Shown here: positions 54,930-64,000 of the stretch, piece by piece | Layout of the letters: each line of letters begins with the position of its first letter | Numbering within the stretch: the first letter of the stretch is position 1 | DNA from: Laccaria trichodermophora | Lineage: Eukaryota; Basidiomycota; Agaricomycetes; Agaricales; Hydnangiaceae | NCBI GenBank assembly: GCA_018417955.1 | Contig: JACTVC010000008.1 | Location: forward strand, 372,001 to 436,000 | Direction of reading: 5' to 3' | DNA length: 64,000 bases | Translations under genes and position numbers: made by a program | The notes under the pieces: model-generated | The model's database searches: none | What the model saw: the letters and a program-made list of their open reading frames with translations, nothing else | Told to the model about the DNA's origin: nothing

Positions 54930-55724
54930 GTTGTTATTACGACCCACTCTGTTCCAGAATCAGGGGACCTGCACACAGCCCCAAACAATAAAAGTGCAGC
55001 ACCTGTTGATCAGGTCAGGATATCTTGTTTCTTGGCCACTATTCTAATCTATTATGTTCCATTGCAGCTGTGGGTGGTTCTTTTTCCAGAGTGTTTTTGT
55101 AATCTGTTGAAAAGGGAGAAAAGCAAGAATATTCTGAATTTGCTGTCTTGTGGGGCCCTATCAAGTCAGCCTGACTCCAGGGATGCTGTAAAAGGCATAG
55201 CTGCTCAGTACATTTTTATCCATGATATGAAAGATGAATTCTGACATTTATTTCTCAGAGACCTCTTTGACAAAATTCTCTGTTTTTCGCAACCTAACTT
55301 CCACCCATCATCCACCCATAAATTTGTGATGGACTTGGCTCTGCAGAACTATGTTCATGATCAGATTGGCCTAATCAATGTCCTTCGAGAGCAACAAGCC
55401 CTTGGGGCTCATACCGACGTTGTTTTATTCCAACCAAACACCATTACCACATTTCAATGGACACACCCAGGTGCTCACCCAATGGGCAATGATACTCCAG
55501 CTTCGATCCAGTGCCCAGAATGTACAGGCCTCCAAACTACATCTCCCAAGTTAATGAGACAGCAATCAAGCATTCTCAAGTGCTCAGAGTGCTCATGGAG
55601 TGCGACTTACACACTTCCTGAGGGCTTTCAATGGTGCCAGGGAGAAAGCCCAACCAATGGTTTGGAGAGGGGAGCTTGGATAAAGAAGGTCAAGAAAACT
55701 GAGGATAAGATGGAGGTATCTTAG
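54930..55724 (+). CDS. Hypothetical protein with paired CxxC motifs
   Basis: A GTCAGG/TTGCAG intron (about 55013-55066) precedes LWVVLFPECFCNLLKREKSK. After a TGA at about 55242 (possibly inside an unrecognised intron ending TTTCTCAG), the frame resumes FDKILCFSQPNFHPSSTHKF and runs through DLALQNYVHDQIGLINVLRE, LGAHTDVVLFQPNTITTFQW, CPECTGLQTTSP and LKCSECSWSATYTLPEGFQW to a stop at 55724. The two CxxC pairs, about 30 residues apart, suggest one zinc site. The style resembles proteins carried in agaricomycete repeats, but I cannot name a family. ATG 55330 would give a 132-aa protein if the upstream part is not joined. Confidence 0.45.
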
Positions 55725-56460
55725 TGTGATGGTACCACCCATACCATGTTGTTCAACCAGCTCCTGGATGTCTTACCTTTTCCACTCCTTGTCATACTTT
55801 GATCACTTTGGACTATCTGCTTACCTGACTCTATATCTCACTATGCTTACCTCTATGTCTCATTATGCTTAAATCAGGACTTATCTTTACACCTCACATG
55901 TGTGAGGCAATAAATGTTTTTTGTTTTGACCTTTTATGCTCAGATCAGTGATGCAGATATAAGATTGGTGAAGATAATATTCATAAAAAGATATTGTAAT
56001 ATTTTAGACTCAGATTGGTGGAGATAATATTCATAAAGCGATATTATTACATTTTAAACTCCGCTTACAGGATCAATTACCCAACCACAGCACCACGGCA
56101 TTCCTAAAATGGTAGGAAACCAAAGAATCTGTGCAAGGGAACCAGTAATTTCTGTGCACAAATAATAATTTTTGCATCACTGATAATATTTCTGCGCACC
56201 ACATAAATCTGTCAATAAGCTTCCACACATGTAGTAAAAGTTTCTGTGCAACCAAATCTATTTTTGCACACAAATATCAACTTTTCCACACACAATCAAC
56301 ATTTGCGTGCACTGAACTTGATTCTGCGCAAGTATACTTATGATTCTGCACAGTGAATGTATTTTGCACAACACTACAAATAGTTGTGTGCACAACATAC
56401 ATTTTTCTGCACCAACATATGAACTCTGGGAATACTTCCCCAAACAGACCGCCATAGCTT
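55725..56460. other. Intergenic DNA with short dispersed repeats
   Basis: Two near copies of GATTGGTGAAGATAATATTC(A)TAAA (about 55963 and 56011) and degenerate TTTCTGTGCAC/TTTTTGCAC phrases (56110-56410). No gene seen. Confidence 0.4.
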
Positions 56461-56464
56461 GTAG

Positions 56465-56790
56465 TGTGCACTTTTTTCATTACAAAAGTTTGTACTGTCC
56501 GCTTTTTTGACTACAAATGTTTGTAGTCTTTGCCTTTTTCATTACAAAGGCTTGTAGTGTGCGCTTTTTTCATTATAAATGTTTGTAGTGTCCGCTTTTT
56601 TGACTGCAAATGTTTGTAGTCTTTGCACACTACAAGCCTTTGTAATGAAAAAGGCAAAGACTACAAATATTTGTAGTCTAAAAAGCGCACACTACATGCA
56701 TTTGTAGTCTAAAAAGCAGACACTACAAACTTTAGTAATGAAAAAAGCGCACACTAGTAATTTTTATAGTGAAAAAGCGGACAGTACAAA
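56465..56790. repeat. Palindrome of TTTGTAGTGTCCGCTTTTTTCATTAC motifs
   Basis: The left half repeats TTTGTAGTGTGCGCTTTTTTC about five times and the right half carries the inverse (GAAAAAGCGCACACTACAAA). The same motif class appears at 14085-14130, 25680-25890 and 26550-26800, so it is a dispersed building block of several palindromic elements. Confidence 0.8.
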
Positions 56791-57609
56791 CCAAACTGAT
56801 ATTATGTAATGACTTTCCAAATTAGGAAATATGCGAACATCGTCATAAACAATGACAACACTAAGCTAGCCACTAACTCCAGTGGCCCAAAGAGCATGGG
56901 AAACAGTTCCTGACCTAAATGTGCACTGTGCCTGACATTAGGTGTGGCAGAAAAAAGTGTAATGCTTTTCCCAATTAGGAAATGGCCCAATTTGGAAATA
57001 GTGCGGACATCGTCATGAACAATGACAACACTACACTGCCAAATAGTAAACATGTGAGAGAAACGTGGGCGCAAAACCCTGTCCATCATAATTCGGCAGC
57101 TGTCGGACATGCTGATGGGACCTTTTCTCAACAGTCATTACTGCCCAACGACAGTGTGTCTCCAGGTTGATGTTGCTCTCACATTCAGGTTAGATGTTGA
57201 TGACAGGTGTAGTTCAGATATTGATAACAGCTGCAGGGCCAGGTGGATGTCCGGTGGCAAGTGTGCTTCAGCCCACATATTCTGTGGCATTATCAACAGC
57301 TTTTAGCTAGACCTGTAGAATTCATCTAGGTACATGTTTTCATTTGGTAATTCAAGCTTCATGTAGGCATCTGCAACACCAATCTTTTGCAAGGATCCAT
57401 GGGCTCATTTATTGAATGGGAAGAGATAACAACCAAAAATTAATTATTGGGGGCGACGACACAGAAATTATACATAAGATAAGGAAGTAAGAAGTGACTA
57501 TGTAATATAAGAACTCACAGGCCACATCTGTGCCAGGTGTGGATCTGTAGTTAGCTCTTCCTGGATGACCCATTTCACCGTCTTGAGGGCAAGTGGGGGA
57601 GGGAAAGGC

Positions 57610-57955
57610 CATTCATCAATGGAGGGAGGAGACCGTCCGTCGAGGGAGGGAGGTCATTCATTGAAGGCAGGGGGAAGACCATTTGTCAAGGAAGCTGTTT
57701 GTCAAGAGAGGAAGCCGTTTGTCAAGAGAGGAAGCCATTTGTCAAGAGAGGAAGCCATTTGTCAAGAGAAGAAGCTGTTTGTTGAGGGAGGAAGGAGGCC
57801 ATTCGTCGGGAGGAGACCGTTCATTAGGAGGAGACCATTTGTCGGAAGGAGGCCATTCATCAAGAGAGGCCATTTGTCAAGAGAGGAGGCTGTTCGTTGA
57901 GCGAGGGAGGAGACCGTTCAAAGACTGTTTGTTGAGAAAGGAGGCCATTTGTTGA
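57610..57955. repeat. Minisatellite, units of about 18-21 bp (AAGCCATTTGTCAAGAGAGG)
   Basis: Consecutive GAGGAAGCCATTTGTCAAGA units with variants (GGAGGAGACCGTTCATTAGG). No spacers of equal length and unique sequence lie between units, so it is not a CRISPR array. Confidence 0.88.
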
Positions 57956-58039
57956 TGTGTTGGGAAGGAAGAACAATGAATTTCCATGTTGGGAAATTCA
58001 AAATTCAACATGACCCCATGATGTCGGAGTTTGAACAGA

Positions 58040-58500
58040 CTTGAATGAATTGCGGCTCACGACTTGATGTTGACTTGACGTTGTTCACTTGCCTCAGGCC
58101 TGTAACTGTTCTCTCTATAACTGAAGTGCACGGACCTCGGTTTGGCAACATAGCTATATTTTTGTGCAACTAATGTATATATAAAACTGTCTCTTACAAT
58201 TTGGCAGTGTAGTCCAAGTGTAGTCAATGTGCCAATGATATAGTGAGGACAGCTAGTAATGGATGTTGGTGAGGAATGTTCAGGTTGCCTGTACTGCAGG
58301 TCGGCAGCAGGTTTTTCAAATAGCTGCTGACAGACCAAGCTGTTGAGTAGATGTCAAGCAACAGCCATCAAGGGCCTTGTGCACGACATCAACACAGGCC
58401 AAATTTAGCAAGATGTGAGTAACATTGGTGTCACCTGCAATCTATATTAAGTGTTGGGGTGACATCCATCATTTCGAGTGATCTTACAGTCACATTTTTG
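58040..58500. other. Unassigned DNA within the triple-repeat region
   Basis: A 93-codon minus-strand frame (58057-58338) has no recognisable motif. I see no other signal. Confidence 0.3.
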
Positions 58501-58916
58501 ACAGTTGGTGGTGTAAGCTAGCCATTAACTCCAGTGGCCCAAAGAGTGTGGGAAATAGTTTCTCACCTAAATGCGCAGTGTGCCTGACATTAGGCATGGC
58601 AGAAAAAAGTGTGATGCTTTTCCCAATTAGGAAATGGCCCAATTTGGAAATAGTGCAGACATCATCATGAACAATGACAACACTAAGCTAGCCACTAACT
58701 CCAGTGGCCCAAAGAGCATGGGAAACAGTTCCCAACCTAACTGCACACTGTGCCTGACATTAGGTGTGGCAGAAAAAAGTGTAATGCTTTTCCCAATTAG
58801 GAAATAGTGCACACATCAAAATTTTAGCCTCACTTCAGTCAAAGCTATTGGTAAATATATGTAAACAAACTTCGAAATGAGGGTTTTCTGCCTTCCTCTG
58901 CCTAAATAAAAATAGA

Positions 58917-59110
58917 TTATGGTTCCTGATACCATGGTATGGTATGAGGGTGCATGGTATGGCATGGTATGGTATGGTATGGGAGTGTGATACCATGGTA
59001 TGGTATGGTATGGGAATGCAATACCATGGTATGGGATGGGAGTGCAATACCATGGTATGGTATGGTATGAGAGTGCAACATGGGATTACAATACCATGGT
59101 ATAATATTTT
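58917..59110. repeat. TACCATGGTATGGTATGG repeat, copy 1
   Basis: Simple repeats of GGTAT and palindromic ATACCATGGTAT. A related stretch lies at 59770-59945, where units also include GGTAACATGGTATTGG. Confidence 0.85.
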
Positions 59111-59769
59111 GATAATGAAGACTCTGACAAGACTTTGGATTGGACAAATTCACTCAGAAACACTCAGGACAACAATACTTGATTCCAACATATGTAGTTT
59201 TTAAGAAAATTGAGATTATATGATGGTGTTGTTGGCCATACTATGTGTGTATGCTATGTAAGTAGGCAGGACTGTCTGATTGGCCCTACTGGGCAAAATA
59301 TATTTAATCTATTATTGAAAGCATTCATATTAATGGCTTTTCAGGAATGAAAAAACCCTCAATTGAACTGATTTTTAAAGGTTGGAGTTGACTATCTGGA
59401 CTCCACTTGGAATTGGAAATCTTAGCAAAAACCTGAAAGCCTTTCCACTTTTCTTTTTTTCTCTATGACCACTTCATCACAATAGATGTGGTTTTGTTTG
59501 ATTTGGATGAATATTGTTCTAATAGACAGGATTGGGAAAGATATGTATCATTAAATGGCTTTGGATACATGGGAAAGCTGGGATAAAGCCTATTTAAACT
59601 CATTTTCAATAGATGGTTTGGACTATCTGGCCTCAATTTGTAGCCTAATATCTCAGGAAAAACCTGGAGAACCACCCCACAAAAAATGGCACCCAATGGA
59701 CCAGTATTGCAGCCTGCAGAAATAATTTATATATTTTGGAAAAGGACCCCAGACACCCTATGTCAGCTT
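59111..59769. repeat. Degenerate direct duplication between the GGTAT repeats
   Basis: 59325-59460 and 59545-59675 share a diverged order of phrases (TTAATGGCTTT, GG-TGGA-TTGACTATCTGG / TTTGGACTATCTGG, CAGGAAAAACCTG / CAAAAACCTG). No gene seen. Confidence 0.4.
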
Positions 59770-60010
59770 TGGTATGATGGTATGAAGTGACATCATACCA
59801 TGGTATGGTATGGTGACATGGTATTGGTATGCTATGGTAACATGGTATTGGTATGCTATGGTAACATGGTATTGGTATGAGTGGGGTATGGTATGGGTTT
59901 TCCATTCCATGGTACCATGGTATTGGTATGGAGCTCATATACCACCCTGGAATGGGTACCCTCAAGGTACCTTAAATCAAGGAATTGATGTACCTCATAG
60001 GTACCCAAAA
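59770..60010. repeat. CATGGTATTGGTATGCTATGG repeat, copy 2
   Basis: Simple GGTAT/CATGG repeat followed by GGTACC-rich sequence (GGAATGGGTACCCTCAAGGT). It borders the 3' side of the XPG-like relic. Confidence 0.8.
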
Positions 60011-60029
60011 ATGGGTGACTGAAGTGAAT

Positions 60030-61640
60030 AAAGAGCAATTTGGGAACAGGAACTCATGGCTTGATCATGCATGTGCCCCCAAAGAGGACACTAGTAGCTG
60101 CCATTTACATCATGTAAAACCTGGCATGTACCATAGAAGTTCCTGCTTAGCTGCTGTGAATGAAATGAAATGAATTTTCATTCATTCATGGCACCTGTTT
60201 CATTCCAAGTAATTCTCATTCATTGCCATTGAGAATGAAATACTTTTTGTTTCATTTCATTTCATTTCAATTTTTTCTTCATTGCTACTCACAAGAATGA
60301 AATTTATTCTGTTTCATTCATTCCTGGCAACTGTTTCATTCTTTTTTCCATTCCACCATGGCAACTGTTTCATCTTTTGCTTTATTCTTCCATTTCATTC
60401 ATTCCTGGCAACTGTTTCATTTTTTTGTTTTTCATTCATTGCCATGGAATTTTCATTTCATTCTTTCAGGCAACAATTTCAATGTTTTAATACACATCTA
60501 AATAAGGAAATAATATACAATTATGCCTGATATGTGTTGTGCCCTACTGCAATGGTGTGGGGGGCCATATGGGGGTACTTTTGCATTTGAGGCTCAAATA
60601 CACGACAAGATAAGCATGCTGTTGCCAAATAAGGCACTTAAATATTTTGTATCAATTACATAATCATTTTCCCAGCTCTAGCAATGAAATAGGCACCTGA
60701 GAAGAATGAAATGAAAATGAATGACTGCCCTAGTAAGAATGAAGCAAAGAATGAAACAGTTGCCATGGTGGAATGAAAGAAAAAAAATGAAACAGTTGCC
60801 AGGAATGAATGAAGCAAAGAATGAAACAGCTGCCATGGTGGAATGAAATAAAAAAATGAAACAGTCACCAGGAATGAATGAAACAGAATAAATTATGAAG
60901 AATGAAACAGGTGCCGTGAATGAATAAAAATTCATTTCATTTCATTCACAGCAGCTAAGCAGGAATTCCTATGGTACAGCTCAGGAGTACATGATGTAAA
61001 TGGTAACTACCAGTCAAGAGGAAGACATCAAAGTCAGTGGTAAGGACAGCCTCAATTAGACCATGGGCAGTCAACTGGGCCAGCTCTGCCTCCACCTCTG
61101 CTGGGGCCTAAGAACACGAGGGTAGATCAATGAGAGACAAGTAAAATTACTATATAAAAGTATACACACATGATATATGGGGCACCCAGCTTCTCGAGCA
61201 AAATCCTCCACATAGCATTCCATCCAGTGCAACTTGTTGGCTTTGATATTCACTCCCGCTTTACACAGGGACAACCAGGACCATCTTCAACAAAGACAGG
61301 AAGAATTGAGTTGGCAAGGAGGCAGCAAATCCGGTAAAAAATGGTGTGGAGCCCAGGATTTTCGCCAGTCTGAGAATGGGCAGCAGCTTGTGCTTGACAG
61401 ATCCACACACTACCATGAAAATGTAAGTTAACTGATAAAGAAGACGTGAAAAGAAGTCCATACCTTATGTCGACACCAACACCAACCATGTTGTCACCAT
61501 GGGGGTTCAACTGAAAGCCTTCCGTGAGTGCAAACTTGGTCAGAGTTTGCTCACACTGAGCTGGTTCCAAAATCTAGAAAGGTATCAGTTCTCAGGTCAC
61601 AAAATCTACAGAAGCTGTCACCTCAGAGAGTCCAGGTAAG
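60030..61640 (-). pseudogene. XPG/FEN1-type nuclease gene, split by a palindromic element
   Basis: Minus-strand exons: one near 61625 (LPGLSE), then 61573-61464 (ILEPAQCEQTLTKFALTEGF, then NMVGVGVDI), 61409-61170 (SVWICQAQAAAHSQTGENPG, ILPVFVEDGPGCPCVKR, then, after a one-base shift, NIKANKLHWMECYVEDFARE) and from 61107 (APAEVEAELAQLTAHGLIEA, VLTTDFDVFLL). These follow the N-terminal (VGxDxSxW, VFxxDGP) and internal (APAEVEAELA...DxDVFLFG) motifs of structure-specific nucleases of the XPG/GEN1 class; EVEAEL and TTDFD supply metal-binding acids. The 927-bp element at 60089-61015 interrupts DVFL; the coding resumes as FGGTCMIKP on its far side. The single-base loss after CVKR shows that it is also mutated independently. 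Confidence 0.78.
60089..61015. mobile_element. Palindromic hAT-like MITE (927 bp) inside the XPG-like gene
   Basis: Ends CACTAGTAGCTGCCATTTAC and, inverted, GACTGGTAGTTACCATTTAC, both continuing ATCATGTA. Inner arms are inverted arrays of CATTCATTCCTGGCAACTGTTTCATT-like units (left 60170-60475, right 60695-60950) with a loop of about 200 bp. Flanks AAAGAGGA (60081-60088) and AAGAGGA (61016-61022) form a target duplication of 7 bp, or 8 bp with one mismatch, as in hAT elements. No coding capacity. Confidence 0.85.
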
Positions 61641-64000
61641 AGTTCAATTGTACATGAGGCATGAAAGAAGTTGGTCAACACGTTGACACGTTTGGGTCAT
61701 GTGATGTAAAAAAAAACATGAACACAGCTTTGTTGACAATGATTCTATGAACAACAACACCAGCATGGCAAGCACCTAGTGAGTGCTGCCCAAATCCAAT
61801 GAGCAGCATGTTTGTCAGCCTCCTTTAGTGCATGTCGCACTGACTTTGTCTTTTCACTCCAAGTCTTCTTTTCTCCCATTGCTTCTCAATTTAATCCACT
61901 GAATTGGGGCAATGTCTCACCTTCTCCCTGACATTTTCAACCTTGACCATCACAATGGGTGTGTTAAATATTGATTTGTTATATTTACATTTACATGCAT
62001 CTAAACAGCATGTATTTCTTGGGATGAGCCCAGGAAACAGATACCTAGTAATACTCAGAATTGGGCATAAGTGAGAGTTGAGCGAATAAGTGAACATAAG
62101 TGATTATGTTGGGTCAATTTAGCTTATATCTGGCTCATTTTAGTGGATTTAAGGACCCTTGATACCAACCAGTTCAATTTATGGGTCAGGCAAACTGGCA
62201 GCAGGCCAGCTGATTTACTTGTAAATCAGTTGCCAAGTCCTCAATACCCTGGTTGGGCCTGGGTTGGGCTAAAGTAAGGGTCATCCATGGTTGTACCCTG
62301 TTGTACCCTGTTTCACTGTTGAAAACACAGATTTACAACAGTAACCCTTGAAATTCAAAGACATGATTCAAGTCAAATTCAAGTTTGAAAAAAACTATTA
62401 TCTCAAAGAGTACACACTATACAATAAGATGGACCTATGGCTATGTAAACAATTCAAGAAAGTGATGATTGGTGGACAGGACTCGCAGCATCAGCAGAAG
62501 AGCTGGTGGTGGATGACAAGATCACAATACACAGACTGCAAGGGGTGATCAGATGGTGAAACTTGGGACCAGGCCTGCAGGGCCACTTCAGGAAATTGAA
62601 TGAAGGTGCACCAACTTGCACCAAGCAAAGAAGAGGGCCTCTTAGACAGGAAGATGTCCCAGATCAGGTGAGAGGGATCGACGCATTTTGCATCCTGCCT
62701 GGAGACTCAAAATAGCGAGGACTCCTCGCTATGCCGAGAAGACATTGCATCATAGAAAAGTGTGTTGAAAGTGGTTACGGTGGGAGCCACTGACTGTGGA
62801 ATGGGTTGAAATGAAACAGGTGCATGCTGTGTCAATAACATAGGAAGTATCGACATTCATGGTGAAAGAAAACTCTGGTAGAAATGCATCAGTATAGGTA
62901 GTCACAACATATTTCAAACAAGACTAGAAACTGATCTGGTTTCACTGCTGACTGAAAATTGTTGTGTCAAAAGTTCTGAACATTGAGAGATGTCCATAGG
63001 TTCAGTCAGGCATCAAATCGAGGTCTTTCGAGGGGGAGAATTGAGCAAGACATTGGATGGAAGGAAAGCTCGAGGTTTGACAAAAGGAACAATATCGAAT
63101 GCATTTGCTCTGTTTGCGTATGGGTGCGGAAGGCACATGGAACAAGATGCTGCATGGAAGCTGAGGTGAAGAAAGCCATGTCGGAATTGAGTACTTCTGT
63201 TTCTTGAAGGTATGATGCATTGATTGATCTTTAAGTGATAGGCTCTGAACATGGAAGCAAGAACAATGTAGTTACCTGAGTGATGCAGAGTCAGGGAAGT
63301 TTTGGGCAAGAGACTTGGCTCAGGGAAAAGTGATTTCTCACAGGAAAATGGAATCTGGTGATGGGTGCATTTTATTGAATTTAACATTCACTCCCTTAAA
63401 TTGAGTGAAATAATTGTACTTAATCCAGTGTGGTTCCAATGCCAGCACCTCAATACCTGGGTCAATTACACACCCAGGCAAGAGATGCAGCTACTTTCGA
63501 CGCTTAGCCTCATGGGCTCCACGCATTAGGAGATGTGACCTTGGCAATGGCTGACTCAGAGGCAGGAGCAGATTACTCACCTAGGCTGAAACACATGAGG
63601 GCATGAGTGATGGTGATGCTTGACATTGGTATGCTGCTAGGCGACATTGATAAACAGCAAGGAGGTGTCTTGGGCGATGGTGGCTTACATGGGTGAAATA
63701 AATCACCAGTGTACTTGGCAATATCGTCAAGATTGCAGGTGGCTGGTGGCTTTCCATAGCATTGGGCGTGAGTTGAGCGTGAGTGGCATAGGCTTGATGG
63801 TGATGACAGTAACTTGAGTCTCATGGAGATCAAGAACACTTTTGTAAGAAGTAATAGATATGATCAAGCCAGATGTAGGGGGCGAACAAAGTGTGTGCGA
63901 TGTTGTGGACATGAGTAGCCCCTTTATACAAACACAACTTGTTGTGTGTGTTTGGTGCCCAAACATGGTACAACTCAACCAAATATGCACAGGTATAAAT
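61641..64000. other. No supported gene or element
   Basis: Frames up to 124 codons occur (minus 63013-63387 and 63573-63990) but have no recognisable motif, start context or splice structure. I see no clear tandem repeats or inverted termini. It may be old repeat DNA or exons of genes beyond the window. Confidence 0.4.

Larger units (their letters stand above)
56850..58806. repeat. Three direct copies of an approximately 140-bp unit
   Basis: GCTAGCCA-TAACTCCAGTGG...AGAAAAAAGTGTAATGCTTT followed by CCCAATTAGGAAAT occurs at about 56860-56983, 58517-58630 and 58688-58806. The middle copy differs most. All are in the same orientation, suggesting recombination or insertion of the intervening DNA within a tandem repeat. 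Confidence 0.85.

Noticed and set aside
57610..57955. CRISPR-like array
   Set aside because: Units are contiguous, there are no unique spacers of constant length, and the context is eukaryotic.
59856..60038. C-terminal continuation of the XPG-like protein
   Set aside because: A stop follows FGGTCMIKP and the next frame runs into the GGTATGG simple repeat.
63013..63990. Possible Ty1/Copia remnant on the minus strand
   Set aside because: No protease, integrase or RT motif could be located; similarity was only an impression.

Overview
The window looks like repeat-rich nuclear DNA of an agaricomycete (mushroom-forming basidiomycete). Evidence: many GT-AG introns of about 45-70 nt; gene families typical of that group (FunK1 kinases, alpha-kinases with CxxC motifs, NACHT STAND NTPases, a rve-like 'integrase core' host family); and dense Ty3/Gypsy, Tc1/mariner, hAT-like, foldback and SINE-like elements. 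There are no operons, Shine-Dalgarno signals or bacterial genes. All protein assignments were made by eye from motifs.

Layout. 1-4766: a decayed Ty3/Gypsy polyprotein. 4940-8097: two unrecognised spliced genes on the minus strand, the second cut at its 5' end by satellite-bearing DNA. 8120-15110: nested TIR and foldback elements, including a 2.8-kb hAT-like element (10312-13119) with an 8-bp target duplication and a captured Kelch-gene fragment. 15110-17200: degenerate repeats. 17215-23294: a pseudogene with an inverted-duplicated tail, and a FunK1 kinase gene cut by a palindromic mariner-type MITE. 23470-29115: a 5.6-kb palindromic element whose arms carry satellite and polypyrimidine tracts. 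29110-30290: ends of related elements and a stray 3' piece of an NLR-like gene. 30545-34216: an NLR-like (NACHT) gene whose 3' part reads as a run of 27 exons of exactly 3 nt. 37.6-42.1 kb: a hypothetical gene, a broken ORC5 gene, and an intact Tc1/mariner transposon inserted at the ORC5 tail. 42.4-52.8 kb: the most gene-like stretch, with an F-box fragment, SINE, alpha-kinase, integrase-core gene, hypothetical gene, fatty-acid-synthase fragment, second SINE, and a truncated Ybp2/glomulin-like gene. 53.2-61.6 kb: another satellite TIR element, a CxxC hypothetical gene, minisatellites, and an XPG-type nuclease gene split by a second palindromic element. 61.7-64 kb: nothing I can support.

The main discovery candidate is the 30.5-32.4 kb array. 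On the minus strand, a splice acceptor is followed by one triplet and then by a splice donor, 27 times. The upstream coding sequence is exactly 576 codons and ends at a donor in phase 0, so each triplet adds one in-frame codon, and no triplet is a stop. Seven consecutive triplets lie in a 69-bp tandem repeat whose unit is one 66-nt intron plus one 3-nt exon. The other strong theme is palindromic transposons that split conserved coding motifs, with target duplications clear enough to see the uninterrupted motif in the flanks (FunK1 and XPG).
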